Assembly (NCBI RefSeq): GCF_000002985.6 | Contig: NC_003280.10 | Coordinates: forward strand, 14,318,501-14,382,500 | Reading direction: 5' to 3' | Source of the DNA: Caenorhabditis elegans | Taxonomy: Eukaryota > Nematoda > Chromadorea > Rhabditida > Rhabditidae | Length of the DNA stretch: 64,000 nt | Shown here: piece by piece, positions 11,301-24,600 of the stretch | Numbering within the stretch: the first letter of the stretch is position 1 | Layout of the letters: each line of letters begins with the position of its first letter | Notes under the pieces: model-generated | Databases searched by the model: none | The model's input: only the letters and a program-made list of their open reading frames with translations | What the model was told of the DNA's origin: nothing | Made by a program: the position numbers and the translations under genes

Positions 11301-13555
11301 GGGTAATTGGAAAGTGTCTTCGGGAATCTTTATACATCCGACAAATTCGAGTATGTTAGTATTCTGAATTGGATTCTTTTTCTCGGACATAATTGGTGTT
11401 CTGTATTCACTTATGATACGTTCGGCTGCGTACGTTGGCCAAGAGTGTTCTAGTAAGAGAATTTCATTTAGAATATGAACAATTTGGGTAATTGGAAAGT
11501 GTCTTCGGGAATCTTTATACATCCGACAAATTCGAGTATGTTAATATTCTGAATCGGATTCTTTTTCTCGGACATAACTGGTGTTCTGTATTCACTTATG
11601 ATACGTTCGGCTGCGTACGTTGGCCAAGAGTGTTCTAGTAAGAGAATTTCATTTAGAATATGAACAATTTGGGTAATTGGAAAGTGTCTTCGGGAATCTT
11701 TATACATCCGACAAATTCGAGTATGTTAGTATTCTGAATTGGATTCTTTTTCTCGGACATAATTGGTGTTCTGTATTCACTTATGATACGTTCGGCTGCG
11801 TACATTGGCCAAGAGTGTTCTAGTAAGAGAATTTCATTTAGAATATGAACAATTTGGGTAATTGGAAAGTGTCTTCGGGAATCTTTATACATCCGACAAA
11901 TTCGAGTATGTTAGTATTCTGAATTGGATTCTTTTTCTCGGACATAATTGGTGTTCTGTATTCACTTATGATACGTTCGGCTGCGTACGTTGGCCAAGAG
12001 TGTTCTAGTAAGAGAATTTCATTTAGAATATGAACAATTTGGGTAATTGGAAAGTGTCTTCGGGAATCTTTATACATCCGACAAATTCGAGTATGTTAAT
12101 ATTCTGAATTGGATTCTTTTTCTCGGACATAATTGGTGTTCTGTATTCACTTATGATACGTTCGGCTGCGTACATTGGCCAAGAGTGTTCTAGTAAGAGA
12201 ATTTCATTTAAAATATGAACAATTTGGGTAATTGGAAAGTGTCTTCGGGAATGATTATTCGTCCGATGTATTCGACTATGTTCATATTCTGAGTCGGATC
12301 TTTTTCTCGGACATAATTGGTGTTCTGTATTCACTTATGATACGTTCGGCTGCGTACATTGGCCAAGAGTGTTCTAGTAAGAGAATTTCATTTAGAATAT
12401 GAACAATTTGGGTAATTGGAAAGTGTCTTCGGGAATCTTTATACATCCGACAAATTCGAGTATGTTAGTATTCTGAATTGGATTCTTTTTCTCGGACATA
12501 ATTGGTGTTCTGTATTCACTTATGATACGTTCGGCTGCGTACGTTGGCCAAGAGTGTTCTAGTAAGAGAATTTCATTTAGAATATGAACAATTTGGGTAA
12601 TTGGAAAGTGTCTTCGGGAATCTTTATACATCCGACAAATTCGAGTATGTTAGTATTCTGAATTGGATTCTTTTTCTCGGACATAATTGGTGTTCTGTAT
12701 TCACTTATGATACGTTCGGCTGCGTACATTGGCCAAGAGTGTTCTAGTAAGAGAATTTCATTTAGAATATGAACAATTTGGGTAATTGGAAAGTGTCTTC
12801 GGGAATCTTTATACATCCGACAAATTCGAGTATGTTAGTATTCTGAATTGGATTCTTTTTCTCGGACATAATTGGTGTTCTGTATTCACTTATGATACGT
12901 TCGGCTGCGTACGTTGGCCAAGAGTGTTCTAGTAAGAGAATTTCATTTAGAATATGAACAATTTGGGTAATTGGAAAGTGTCTTCGGGAATCTTTATACA
13001 TCCGACAAATTCGAGTATGTTAATATTCTGAATTGGATTCTTTTTCTCGGACATAATTGGTGTTCTGTATTCACTTATGATACGTTCGGCTGCGTACATT
13101 GGCCAAGAGTGTTCTAGTAAGAGAATTTCATTTAGAATATGAACAATTTGGGTAATTGGAAAGTGTCTTCGGGAATCTTTATACATCCGACAAATTCGAG
13201 TATGTTAATATTCTGAATTGGATTCTTTTTCTCGGACATAATTGGTGTTCTGTATTCACTTATGATACGTTCGGCTGCGTACATTGGCCAAGAGTGTTCT
13301 AGTAAGAGAATTTCATTTAGAATATGAACAATTTGGGTAATTGGAAAGTGTCTTCGGGAATCTTCATACATCCGACAAATTCGAGTATGTTTATATTCTG
13401 AATCAGATCTTTTTCTCGGACATAACTGGTGTTCTGTATTCACTTATGATACGTTCGGCTGCGTACATTGGCCAAGAATGTTCTAGTAAGAGGATTTCAT
13501 TTTGAATTTGAAAATTTTGTGTCTTCGGGAATCTATATACCTCCGATATGTTCGA
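5332..13555. repeat. 185-bp tandem satellite array, about 44 copies
   Basis: A unit of 185 bp repeats head to tail. Landmarks in each unit are GTGTCTTCGGGAAT, ATCCGACAAATTCGAGTATG, CTCGGACATAA(T/C)TGGTGTTC and GTACATTGGCCAAGAGTG. Copies are nearly identical inside, and the edge copies are diverged (5332-5430 and about 13480-13555). Recurrent variants include a 184-bp unit with TTCGTCCGATGTATTCGAC (near 5781, 6335, 8744, 12255), a GATTATTCATCC unit, and T/C and A/G point variants. Because 185 is not a multiple of 3, the roughly 79-codon - strand ORF in each unit restarts in a new frame, so it is not coding. Confidence 0.97.
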
Positions 13556-14811
13556 ATATGTTTATGAAATCTTTATATTGTCCTATTTCTAAAATACCTG
13601 AGTACCGAAGGGGTTACCAAAACCCTCAGGAATCGAATTGCGAGGACGCACTGGGCCTTGAAAAAAAGCGATCTTGATCTATGTGTGTGTGCAACGACAA
13701 TAGGAAATGAACAACGGTAAGTCTAGATCTTAGATATATATACATATGTATTTTAGAAATCTTTATGAAGCTCACCGATGCTTAAATGGAGTGCATCAGC
13801 GCATTTTCGAAGAATAAATGACTGATAATTCTTTATATCTGTTTTTATTAATTGTTTATTTGAGAATGTCCCCCGTATTGAAAATTCATTAATCTGCACA
13901 GGAAATAAACAACTCAAAAGAGGAATCTACGACAAAAAAATTAAAAATTTCCGTGCAAAATTAGCAAATATACCTCATTTTTAAGGGCCAACATTAGTAA
14001 TTCAACCCAAAAACAACTCTGTTGGAAAGTTGTTAATGGAAGAGGAACTTTTACTACCTATAAGCGGAATTTGCGTCACAAGTACAGTACCGGGTCTTGC
14101 CACAACCACATTCCGTTAAAAACAGAGAGGTGTGCGTCTTTAAAGAATACTGTAATTGGAAACTTTAGTTTCAGTGAATTTCTCATAGTTTTGCGATAAT
14201 ATTCTGTTGGTTTATCAAGAAAATGTATAAAAAACTTAAAAAATAACTAAAAGCACACTTTAAAGGTGCACAATTTTTTGCTTTTAACGGAGATTTGCGT
14301 ATTATCAGCTCGAAAATAAAAAAAAAACAAAAACTGCTCAAAAATGCCAAAAAACTAATTTTTTTCAGAATCTCGAGTAATGGCGCACCCATCAATATTT
14401 TTTCGTTTATCAGAGGTTTTCTCCGGATTGTTTGGGAAACGGCTAGCGGATTAAAATGCGGAACAATTTTTTAAAAATTTAGTGAAAAAATATTTCAAGT
14501 TGCGCTATTTAATTCTGCAAAAAACCAAGAAAAACTTTAAAAGAATACCAAAATTCTGTGCTTTTCATCCCAATATGATCTGTGTCTTCACGTGGTGTCA
14601 GAGTGTTTCATTTCGGCTTGATCTACGTAGATCTACAAGAATTATGGGAATTTAGACTCAGAGTTCTCAACTGATTTTGCATGGCTAAGAACGGGCTGAC
14701 GTCACATTTTTTGGGCAAAAAATTCCCGCATTTTTTTCAGATCAAACCGTTTGAACTTGCGCGTAAGATATGGTGCATCGGACTATGCAAAAGACCATTG
14801 TTTCTTTTGTC
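13556..14811. other. Spacer between satellites with dispersed-repeat fragments
   Basis: No gene was found. GTGTGCGTCTTTAAAGAATACTG near 14130 and CACACTTTAAAGGTGCAC near 14255 lie in opposite senses, like a decayed foldback. A perfect 14-nt palindrome, GATCTACGTAGATC, lies at 14620-14633. The following segment (to about 14740, ending in GACGTCACATTTTTTGGGC) has the style of a dispersed nematode repeat. Confidence 0.45.
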
Positions 14812-14882
14812 CTTGTGGCGCACCCGGTAAGGTGCTCCACTTCGAATTTTGCATTCCGGGTTCAGTCCCCCCGTGGACCGTT
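14812..14882 (+). repeat. tRNA-like (SINE-type) fragment
   Basis: TGGCGCACCCGGTAAGGTG resembles a tRNA box A and GGTTCAGTCCC, about 40 nt later, resembles box B. The 3' side GTGGACC partly pairs with a 5' TGTCC. The acceptor and T stems are imperfect, so this is not a functional tRNA gene. It looks like a decayed tRNA pseudogene or the head of a tRNA-derived retroelement, about 45 bp before the 167-bp satellite. Confidence 0.45.
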
Positions 14883-14925
14883 GTTTTTTGTTGCTAAACC
14901 ATCTGCCACTTGCATGCCAATCCGT

Positions 14926-17900
14926 ATAATGATCGTAATTATTCATAAGTTTGTGTTGTCTCCGAGCCATGTCTGAAAAAACAGATTTTTTTTCGAAAAT
15001 TTTAAAAAGTTCGTAAAAATTGGATTTTTGACAAATCTATGCTCTCTTTTTGTGTTTAAAATTTAGTTCAGTGACATACAATTTCAAAAATATAATGTTC
15101 GTAATTATTCATAAGTTTGTGTTGTCTCAGAGCCATGTCTGAAAAAACAGATTTTTTTTCGAAAATTTTAAAAAGTTCGTAAAAATTGGATTTTTGACAA
15201 ATCTATGCTCTCTTTTTGTGTTTAAAATTTAGTTCAGTGACATACAATTTCAAAAATATAATGTTCGTAATTATTCATAAGTTTGTGTTGTCTCAGAGCC
15301 ATGTCTGAAAAAACAGATTTTTTTTCGAAAATTTTAAAAAGTTCGTAAAAATTGGATTTTTGACAAATCTATGCTCTCTTTTTTTGTTTGAAATTTAGTT
15401 CAGTGACAAACAATTTCAAAAATATAATGTTCGTAATTATTCATAAGTTTGTGTTGTCTCAGAGCCATGTCTGAAAAAACAGATTTTTTTTCGAAAAATT
15501 TAAAAAGTTCGTAAAAATTGGATTTTTGACAAATCTATGCTCTCTTTTTTTGTTTGAAATTTAGTTCAGTGACATAGAATTTTGAAAATATAATGTTCGT
15601 AATTATTCATAAGTTTGTGTTGTCTCAGAGCCATGTCTGAAAAAACAGATTTTTTTTCGAAAAATTTAAAAAGTTCGTAAAAATTGGATTTTTGACAAAT
15701 CTATGCTCTCTTTTTGTGTTTAAAATTTAGTTCAGTGACATAGAATTTTGAAAATATAATGTTCGTAATTATTCATAAGTTTGTGTTGTCTCAGAGCCAT
15801 GTCTGAAAAAACAGATTTTTTTTCGAAAATTTTAAAAAGTTCGTAAAAATTGGATTTTTGACAAATCTATGCTCTCTTTTTGTGTTTAAAATTTAGTTCA
15901 GTGACATACAATTTCAAAAATATAATGTTCGTAATTATTCATAAGTTTGTGTTGTCTCAGAGCCATGTCTGAAAAAACAGATTTTTTTTCGAAAATTTTA
16001 AAAAGTTCGTAGAAATTGGATTTTTGACAAATCTATGCTCTCTTTTTTTGTTTGAAATTTAGTTCAGTGACATACAATTTCAAAAATATAATGTTCGTAA
16101 TTATTCATAAGTTTGTGTTGTCTCAGAGCCATGTCTGAAAAAACAGATTTTTTTTCGAAAAATTTAAAAAGTTCGTAAAAATTGGATTTTTGACAAATCT
16201 ATACTCTCTTTTTTTGTTTAAAATTTAGTTCAGTGACATAGAATTTTGAAAATATAATGTTCGTAATTATTCATAAGTTTGTGTTGTCTCAGAGCCATGT
16301 CTGAAAAAACAGATTTTTTTTCGAAAATTTTAAAAAGTTCGTAAAAATTGGATTTTTGACAAATCTATGCTCTCTTTTTGTGTTTAAAATTTAGTTCAGT
16401 GACATACAATTTCAAAAATATAATGTTCGTAATTATTCATAAGTTTGTGTTGTCTCAGAGCCATGTCTGAAAAAACAGATTTTTTTTCGAAAATTTTAAA
16501 AAGTTCGTAAAAATTGGATTTTTGACAAATCTATGCTCTCTTTTTTTGTTTGAAATTTAGTTCAGTGACATACAATTTTGAAAATATAATGTTCGTAATT
16601 ATTCATAAGTTTGTGTTGTCTCAGAGCCATGTCTGAAAAAACAGATTTTTTTTCGAAAATTTTAAAAAGTTCGTAAAAATTGGATTTTTGACAAATCTAT
16701 GCTCTCTTTTTTTGTTTGAAATTTAGTTCAGTGACATAGAATTTTGAAAATATAATGTTCGTAATTATTCATAAGTTTGTGTTGTCTCAGAGCCATGTCT
16801 GAAAAACAGATTTTTTTTCGAAAATTTTAAAAAGTTCGTAAAAATTGGATTTTTGACAAATCTATGCTCTCTTTTTTTGTTTGAAATTTAGTTCAGTGAC
16901 ATACAATTTCAAAAATATAATGTTCGTAATTATTCATAAGTTTGTGTTGTCTCAGAGCCATGTCTGAAAAAACAGATTTTTTTTCGAAAATTTTAAAAAG
17001 TTCGTAAAAATTGGATTTTTGACAAATCTATGCTCTCTTTTTTTGTTTGAAATTTAGTTCAGTGACATACAATTTCAAAAATATAATGTTCGTAATTATT
17101 CATAAGTTTGTGTTGTCTCAGAGCCATGTCTGAAAAAACAGATTTTTTTTCGAAAATTTTAATAAGTTCGTAAAAATTGGATTTTTGACAAATCTATGCT
17201 CTCTTTTTGTGTTTAAAATTTAGTTCAGTGACATACAATTTCAAAAATATAATGTTCGTAATTATTCATAAGTTTGTGTTGTCTCAGAGCCATGTCTGAA
17301 AAAACAGATTTTTTTTCGAAAATTTTAAAAAGTTCGTAAAAATTGGATTTTTGACAAATCTATGCTCTCTTTTTTTGTTTGAAATTTAGTTCAGTGACAT
17401 AGAATTTTGAAAATATAATGTTCGTAATTATTCATAAGTTTGTGTTGTCTCAGAGCCATGTCTGAAAAACAGATTTTTTTTCGAAAATTTTAAAAAGTTC
17501 GTAAAAATTGGATTTTTGACAAATCTATGCTCTCTTTTTTTGTTTGAAATTTAGTTCAGTGACATACAATTTTGAAAATATAATGTTCGTAATTATTCAT
17601 AAGTTTGTGTTGTCTCAGAGCCATGTCTGAAAAAACAGATTTTTTTTCGAAAATTTTAAAAAGTTCGTAAAAATTGGATTTTTGACAAATCTATGCTCTC
17701 TTTTTTTGTTTGAAATTTAGTTCAGTGACATAGAATTTTGAAAATATAATGTTCGTAATTATTCATAAGTTTGTGTTGTCTCAGAGCCATGTCTGAAAAA
17801 ACAGATTTTTTTTCGAAAATTTTAAAAAGTTCGTAAAAATTGGATTTTTGACAAATCTATGCTCTCTTTTTTTGTTTGAAATTTAGTTCAGTGACATACA

Positions 17901-19159
17901 ATTTCAAAAATATAATGTTCGTAATTATTCATAAGTTTGTGTTGTCTCAGAGCCATGTCTGAAAAAACAGATTTTTTTTCGAAAATTTTAATAAGTTCGT
18001 AAAAATTGGATTTTTGACAAATCTATGCTCTCTTTTTGTGTTTAAAATTTAGTTCAGTGACATACAATTTCAAAAATATAATGTTCGTAATTATTCATAA
18101 GTTTGTGTTGTCTCAGAGCCATGTCTGAAAAAACAGATTTTTTTTCGAAAATTTTAAAAAGTTCGTAAAAATTGGATTTTTGACAAATCTATGCTCTCTT
18201 TTTGTGTTTAAAATTTAGTTCAGTGACATACAATTTCAAAAATATAATGTTCGTAATTATTCATAAGTTTGTGTTGTCTCAGAGCCATGTCTGAAAAAAC
18301 AGATTTTTTTTCGAAAATTTTAAAAAGTTCGTAAAAATTGGATTTTTGACAAATCTATGCTCTATTTTTTTGTTTGAAATTTAGTTCAGTGACATAGAAT
18401 TTTGAAAATATAATGTTCGTAATTATTCATAAGTTTGTGTTGTCTCAGAGCCATGTCTGAAAAAACAGATTTTTTTTCGAAAATTTTAAAAAGTTCGTAA
18501 AAATTGGATTTTTGACAAATCTATGCTCTCTTTTTATGTTTAAAATTTAGTTCAGTGACATACAATTTCAAAAATATAATGTTCGTAATTATTCATAAGT
18601 TTGTGTTGTCTCAGAGCCATGTCTGAAAAAACAGATTTTTTTTCGAAAATTTTCAAAGGTTCGTAAAAATTGGATTTTTGACAAATCTATGCTCTCTTTT
18701 TGTGTTTAAAATTTAGTTCAGTGACATACAATTTCAAAAATATAATGTTCGTAATTATTCATAAGTTTGTGTTGTCTCAGAGCCATGTCTGAAAAAACAG
18801 ATTTTTTTTCGAAAATTTTAAAAAGTTCGTAAAAATTGGATTTTTGACAAATCTATGCTCTCTTTTTTTGTTTGAAATTTAGTTCAGTGACATACAATTT
18901 TGAAAATATAATGTTCGTAATTATTCATAAGTTTGTGTTGTCTCAGAGCCATGTCTGAAAAAACAGATTTTTTTTCGAAAATTTTAAAAAGTTCGTAAAA
19001 ATTGGATTTTTGACAAATCTATGCTCTCTTTTTGTGTTTAAAATTTAGTTCAGTGACATACAATTTCAAAAATATAATGTTCGTAATTATTCATAAGTTT
19101 GTGTTGTCTCAGAGCCATGTCTGAAAAAACAGATTTTTTTTCGAAAATTTTAAAAAGTT
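14926..19159. repeat. 167-bp tandem satellite array, about 25 copies
   Basis: Units of 167 bp (a few 1-2 bp shorter) contain ATTCATAAGTTTGTGTTGTC, CAGAGCCATGTCTGAAAA, a T8 run followed by CGAAAA, and GACAAATCTATGCTCTC. Two unit variants alternate irregularly: TTTTTGTGTTTAAAATTT with ACAATTTCAAAAATA, and TTTTTTTGTTTGAAATTT with GAATTTTGAAAATA. It is AT-rich and without ORFs. The last copy breaks off mid-unit at about 19159, where the 27-bp array starts at once. Confidence 0.97.
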
Positions 19160-20773
19160 TTTATTCACCACTATATTCTACTCTCTTTGGCTTCCCACCA
19201 TATTTTACTCTCTGTGGCTTCCCACTATATTTTACTCTCTGTGGCTTCCCACCATATTTTACTCTCTGTGGCTTCCCACCATATTTTACTCTCTGTGGCT
19301 TCCCACCATATTTTACTCTGTGGCTTCCCACTATATTCTACTCTCTTTGGCTTCCCACTATATTTTGCTCTCTGTGGCTTCCCACCATATTTTACTCTCT
19401 GTGGCTTCCCACCATATTTTACTCTCTGTGGCTTCCCACTATATTTTACTCTCTGTGGCTTCCCACCATATTTTACTCTGTGGCTTCCCACTATATTCTA
19501 CTCTCTTTGGCTTCCCACTATATTTTGACTCTGTGGCTTCCCACTATATTCTACTCTCTTTGGCTTCCCACCATATTTTACTCTGTGGCTTCCCACTATA
19601 TTTTGCTCTCTGTGGCTTCCCACTATATTCTACTCTCTGTGGCTTCCCACTATATTTTACTCTCTGTGGCTTCCCACCATATTTTACTCTCTGTGGCTTC
19701 CCACTATATTTTACTCTCTGTGGCTTCCCACTATATTTTACTCTCTGTGGCTTCCCACCATATTTTACTCTCTGTGGCTTCCCACCATATTTTATTCTCT
19801 GTGGTTTCCCACCATATTTTACTCTCTGTGACTTCCCACCATATTTTACTCTGTGGGCTTCCCACTATATTCTACTCTCTTTGGCTTCCCACCATATTTT
19901 ACTCTCTGGGCTTCCCACCATATTTTACTCTGTGGCTTCCCACTATATTCTACTCTCTTTGGCTTCCCACTATATTTTGATCTCTGTGGCTTCCCACCAT
20001 ATTTTACTCTCTGTGGCTTCCCACTATATTCTACTCTCTCTGGCTTCCCACTATATTTTACTCTCTGTGGCTTCCCACTATATTTTACTCTCTGTGGCTT
20101 CCCACCATATTTTACTCTCTGTGGCTTCCCACTATATTTTACTCTCTGTGGCTTCCCACCATATTTTACTCTCTGTGGCTTCCCACCATATTTTACTCTC
20201 TGTGGCTTCCCACCATATTTTACTCTCTGTGGCTTCCCACTATATTTTACTCTCTGTGGCTTCCCACCATATTTTACTCTGTGGCTTCCCACTATATTCT
20301 ACTCTCTTTGGCTTCCCACTATATTTTGATCTCTGTGGCTTCCCACCATATTTTACTCTCTGTGGCTTCCCACTATATTTTACTCTCTGTGGCTTCCCAC
20401 TATATTTTACTCTCTGTGGCTTCCCACTATATTTTACTCTCTTTGGCTTAACACTATATTTTACTCTCTGTGGCTTCCCACTATATTCTACTCTCTTTGG
20501 CTTCCCACTATATTTTACTCTCTGTGGCTTCCCACTATATTTTACTCTCTGTGGTTTCCCACTATATATTACTCTCTGTGGCTTCCCACCATATTTTACT
20601 CTCTCTGACTTCCCACCATATTTTACTCTCTGTGGCTTCCCACCATATTTTACTCTCTGTGGCTTCCCACTATATTTTACTCTCTGTGGCTTTCCACCAT
20701 ATTTTACTCTCTGTGGCTTCCCACTATATTTTACTTTCTGTGGCTTCCCACTATATTTTACTCTCGGCCCACT
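19160..20773. repeat. 27-bp minisatellite array, about 59 copies
   Basis: The unit is TTTACTCTCTGTGGCTTCCC plus ACCATAT, with ACTATAT and TTTGGC variants and some 25-bp units lacking one CT. Because the unit is nine codons long, long ORFs run through it in several frames on both strands (up to 533 codons). They encode only a nonapeptide repeat and shift frame at the 25-bp units. I treat none as a gene. Confidence 0.95.
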
Positions 20774-20834
20774 GCCACAGAGAGTAAAATATGGTGGGAA
20801 GCCACAGAGAGTAATATATGGTGGGAAGCCACAG
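20774..20834. repeat. Two inverted 27-bp units ending the minisatellite
   Basis: After the last forward unit and a short GGCCCACT junction, the same unit appears in reverse complement about twice (GCCACAGAGAGTAAAATATG, GGTGGGAAGCC). This forms a terminal inversion able to pair with any upstream unit. Confidence 0.92.
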
Positions 20835-21682
20835 ATTTGCTTAAATACTACATTTTCTGAAAATGTTATAATAGTGTTCATTTTTTCATATAAATTATAT
20901 TTTAATAGTATTTCTGGTTAGATAATTTGTATAAAAAGTGGTTGACATAACAAGGTTGACAAAACTTTGTGTTAGCTGAAAATGTTTTCCTAGATTCATT
21001 GATTTTTATTTATACGTGTTTGAATAACTTGGCCAAATCGCCGAGAAGGAATAGAATACTGGACGGCATTGTACATATATTCAAAAAATCAGAAAGTAGA
21101 TGACGAGACCAATTCTTTCTGTCAGGTTTTACAACCGCCGAGTGCGTCTTCATCGTCACATGTTGTAAGTATAAATATGGTTGTAAACAATATGCGGAAA
21201 CAATCAAATGCATTCCCATAAGACATCATATAGAGGGCTACAGGCAATGAGTATCGCTCTTTGCTTTGTTTAACAACCATCCGAGGGTATATTAGACAAG
21301 CGATCTATCTACTAGTAATAACTCGATTATTGACATATTATAGACATCTTTCGTAAACTCTGCATGGTCAAGCTACTGGGTAATACTCTATTTGTACTAT
21401 ATGGGTACTGCGTAATGTTCGAAATGGGCCAAACATCTATAGTGATTCTACAGTACTCCGACATCTTTTCTAAAGCTACAGTACACGTGCATTACTCATA
21501 CAGTAAAAAATATGAAACTTCATATATTGTTGAACGACAGAGACAAGCACTAAAAAGCCTAGCATTCCGAATATTCGAAACACAAAAAACATATATATAT
21601 ATATTAAAAAACCTAAAACAAACATGTGAGATACACCGGCTTAAATTGAAAATTGCAGAGCGGAAGTTAAAAAAAATTATAT
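20835..21682. other. Spacer, no gene supported
   Basis: AT-rich sequence between the satellite block and the TTC19-like gene. A 118-codon + strand ORF (21364-21720) overlaps the last exon of that gene on the other strand and has no recognisable domain. An AT dinucleotide run lies near 21590-21602. Confidence 0.45.
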
Positions 21683-24600
21683 TCAGAAGAACCACCACGA
21701 TTTCGGTTTTCCCCTATTGATGTCCTTCTCGAGATCATTCAAAAAGTTTTGTGTGTAATGGCGGACGCGATCGTCGCCACTCCGGCTCATTTGGACAGCT
21801 TTCCGTGCGAATTCCAGGGCTTCATTCTGAAAAAAAATTTTAATTAAAAATTAAAGAAAAACAAATGTTATGGGCTTATTCATGTGATAATAAAAAATTC
21901 GAAAATGTATTTATATGTGTGCAGAAAAATGTAAAAAATACATGAATTTTCTGCATTTTTCAACATTTTTCTGCATCGCCGACAGCCTACTTCACATGTT
22001 GAAGACAAGAGACGCAGAGATGTATCCCCGTAGGATGGTATCACTGCGTCTGAAATATAGGACAAACTTCATTTACATAAACACATTTCTTCATTTTTCG
22101 TCATCACATGAATAACCACATTGAATAACCACATTGGGGCAACCATACCTTTTGCCCAGTATGAAATAATGACTCGGCATAATTGCAATAATATCCAGGG
22201 AGCATGTGAGCACACTCGTTCACGTAGAGAATACGATCCACACCGATTGCTAGGTATTTTTTTGCTAATTCGAATCTGAAATTTTGACAATTTTTAGGTT
22301 TCTTTGGGAAAATGGCAACTTTGCCATACTTCTCTATTTTTAATTAAATTTTTAAATTTTCCTACATATTTTTTAAAAATAAATCTGTAGTTTCCTTTTT
22401 TCGCATACTTTTTCCAATTTTTAACTCTTGACTGTAAAGCGTACTGAAGTACTGTAGTTTCAAGGTTTTGTTTTAGATTATAGAACATGGAACGTAAAAT
22501 CCTTTTTAAAAATTTATATAACTTTTTTGTTTTTTTTTTTCATATTCAATTTGAAACACCTTATTTCAATAACACTCAATTTACCTAATGAATTGAAATT
22601 TCAAATTGTGAATATAAATCTCCATTATTTTTGTTGCAAAGTTGGTAAATTATTTAAAATTTCAAAAATTTTTTGGTTAAACGTCAAAAACTGAAAAAGG
22701 CACACTGCCCTAGAACGGGGTTTACGTGGCAATCCCTCCCTCTTCTTATCATTAGAGCTGAGTTTCATTTCGAACTGCAAAGTTCACGTTATCTGACTAA
22801 AATTTGAAAATCCAGTAGTTTTTATGCATTTCTTGTTCAAAAACATGATGAAATACCAGAAAAATACCAGTTTTATAGGCAAATCGTAGTCGATCATCAT
22901 GATTTTAACACTCTATGAATTTTAAACGACGCCTTAAAAACAATGCATTGGTTTTTAATAGAAGCACAACAAAATATAACGAAATCTCAGTAGGTTCTCA
23001 TGTTTTAGGGTTGAAACACCGCTTCTGGTGCAAAGAAACTTTTAAAACGTGTTTTAACAATTCTGTATTTGACATAAAATTCGAATATACCAGAATTTGC
23101 TTACCGTATTTCTTCTATTAATATGGCTGCAATACTATTTTTCGATGGTCTTCCCGCTTGCAATACTAATAGGGAGTGCAAGACTATTAGGGAGTGCAAT
23201 ACTAATTTTCAGAACATTTTTCTGACTATGAGCTTACTAGTTTTTTTTCTGAAAAAACTCGAACCTTGTGTGAAAATTCAGAAAATTTGATTGTAATTGC
23301 AACAAAAAGGTGTAATAACTTCAATTTCATAGAAATTTTTCCAAAAATTGTTGCACAGTAGGCAAAACATGTTGTTAAAATCTCAAAATTAGTGAGTTGA
23401 TTTTGTACCAAAAAAAAGTAGACGCAAGACTATTAGGGAGTGCAAGTCTAATAGGGAGGCCATATTAATAGAAGAAATACGGTATTTTATCAGCATTTTT
23501 CAGAAATAGCACATTTTTCAACAATTAATCATAGGAAGCCCCGAAAAAAATGAAAATTATCGCACTAAAAAGAATAGAACTCGTTTATTTCTTGACGTTT
23601 TTTTGAAATTTTTGTGATTTATCAGTGCAAATTTCCGTTACCAACGAAAGTTGGATTTGCGAATGAAGAAAAAAAATTGTTTCAGCCGATAAAAAAGCCT
23701 GAAACTGGCAATATAAAATTTATATTTAAAACAATTGACGTGAAATGTTTGAAATCTACTGGATTTTCAAATTTTAGTCAGATAACGTGAACTTTGCAGT
23801 TCGAAATGAAACTTAGCTCTAATGATAAGAGGGAGGGATTGCCACGTAAACCCCGTTCTAGGACAGTGTGAAAGGGTACTTTTGAACTATACGCACTTAA
23901 ATTTCCATTAATTTATCGGTTTTAATTAAACCTGATACCCATTTTAGGCTGAGGAATGATGTTTTCCTATTAAAAAACACCATATAAGCCTAAAACTACA
24001 AAAGCATTCCACACGTTTTTATTTCATAGTTTAAACAATTAATTTTTAATAATACACAAGTACCAAAAAAAGTTTTAAATGTTCAATTTTAATATTTAGT
24101 ATTCATTAATTTTTCTAATTTTTAATTAAAACATTTTATTCTTGCAAAGCTTACCGATTTTTGAGCACTAACGTTGCTCCAAAGTTATTGAGCATATTTA
24201 TTGTATGTGCCGAGCTGGCTCCGTAGATTTGATACGATATCTGAATCAAGGGTGTTGTTTTTCTATTTTTCGGCTTTACTAAAAGTCAAAAAAAAATTTC
24301 GGTAAATTTACCATAAAATATTATTTTTTTTTAAAATCAAATTTTGTTTATATTGATGAGGAAAAACATTAAAAGGGGTACCAAAAAGAAGCACAATGGC
24401 CAAAATTTTAAGCTAATTGTTGAAAATTGAAATAATATTCGAAATATCGGAAAATCGAAAATGGAAATTTTTCGATTTTTTAAAAAATTTTACAGTACGG
24501 TATTTAAACATTTTCAAAGTTTCCAGTTAACAGTGCTGCACAGCAGCTCAGGTTCAGGGTCGACTACAAACCTTCATGACTTCATCAATATATTCTTCAA

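Noticed and set aside
5330..13443. About 40 - strand ORFs of 62-103 codons with near-identical peptides (MYKDSRRHFPITQIVHILNE-like)
   Set aside because: They are one stop-poor frame of the 185-bp satellite. The unit is not a multiple of three, so every copy is in a different frame, and synonymous and non-synonymous changes look alike.
14812..14882. Functional tRNA gene
   Set aside because: Boxes A and B are recognisable but acceptor and T stems do not pair well.
5332..20773. CRISPR-like array
   Set aside because: Units abut without unique spacers and the sequence is a eukaryotic nuclear genome.
19320..20921. 533-codon + strand ORF, and 293-, 213- and 148-codon ORFs on both strands
   Set aside because: All are readings of the 27-bp minisatellite. 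The unit is nine codons, so open frames are automatic. The peptide is a pure repeat and no splice or start context is present.
21364..21720. 118-codon + strand ORF
   Set aside because: It overlaps the last exon of the TTC19-like gene antisense and has no domain or splice context.
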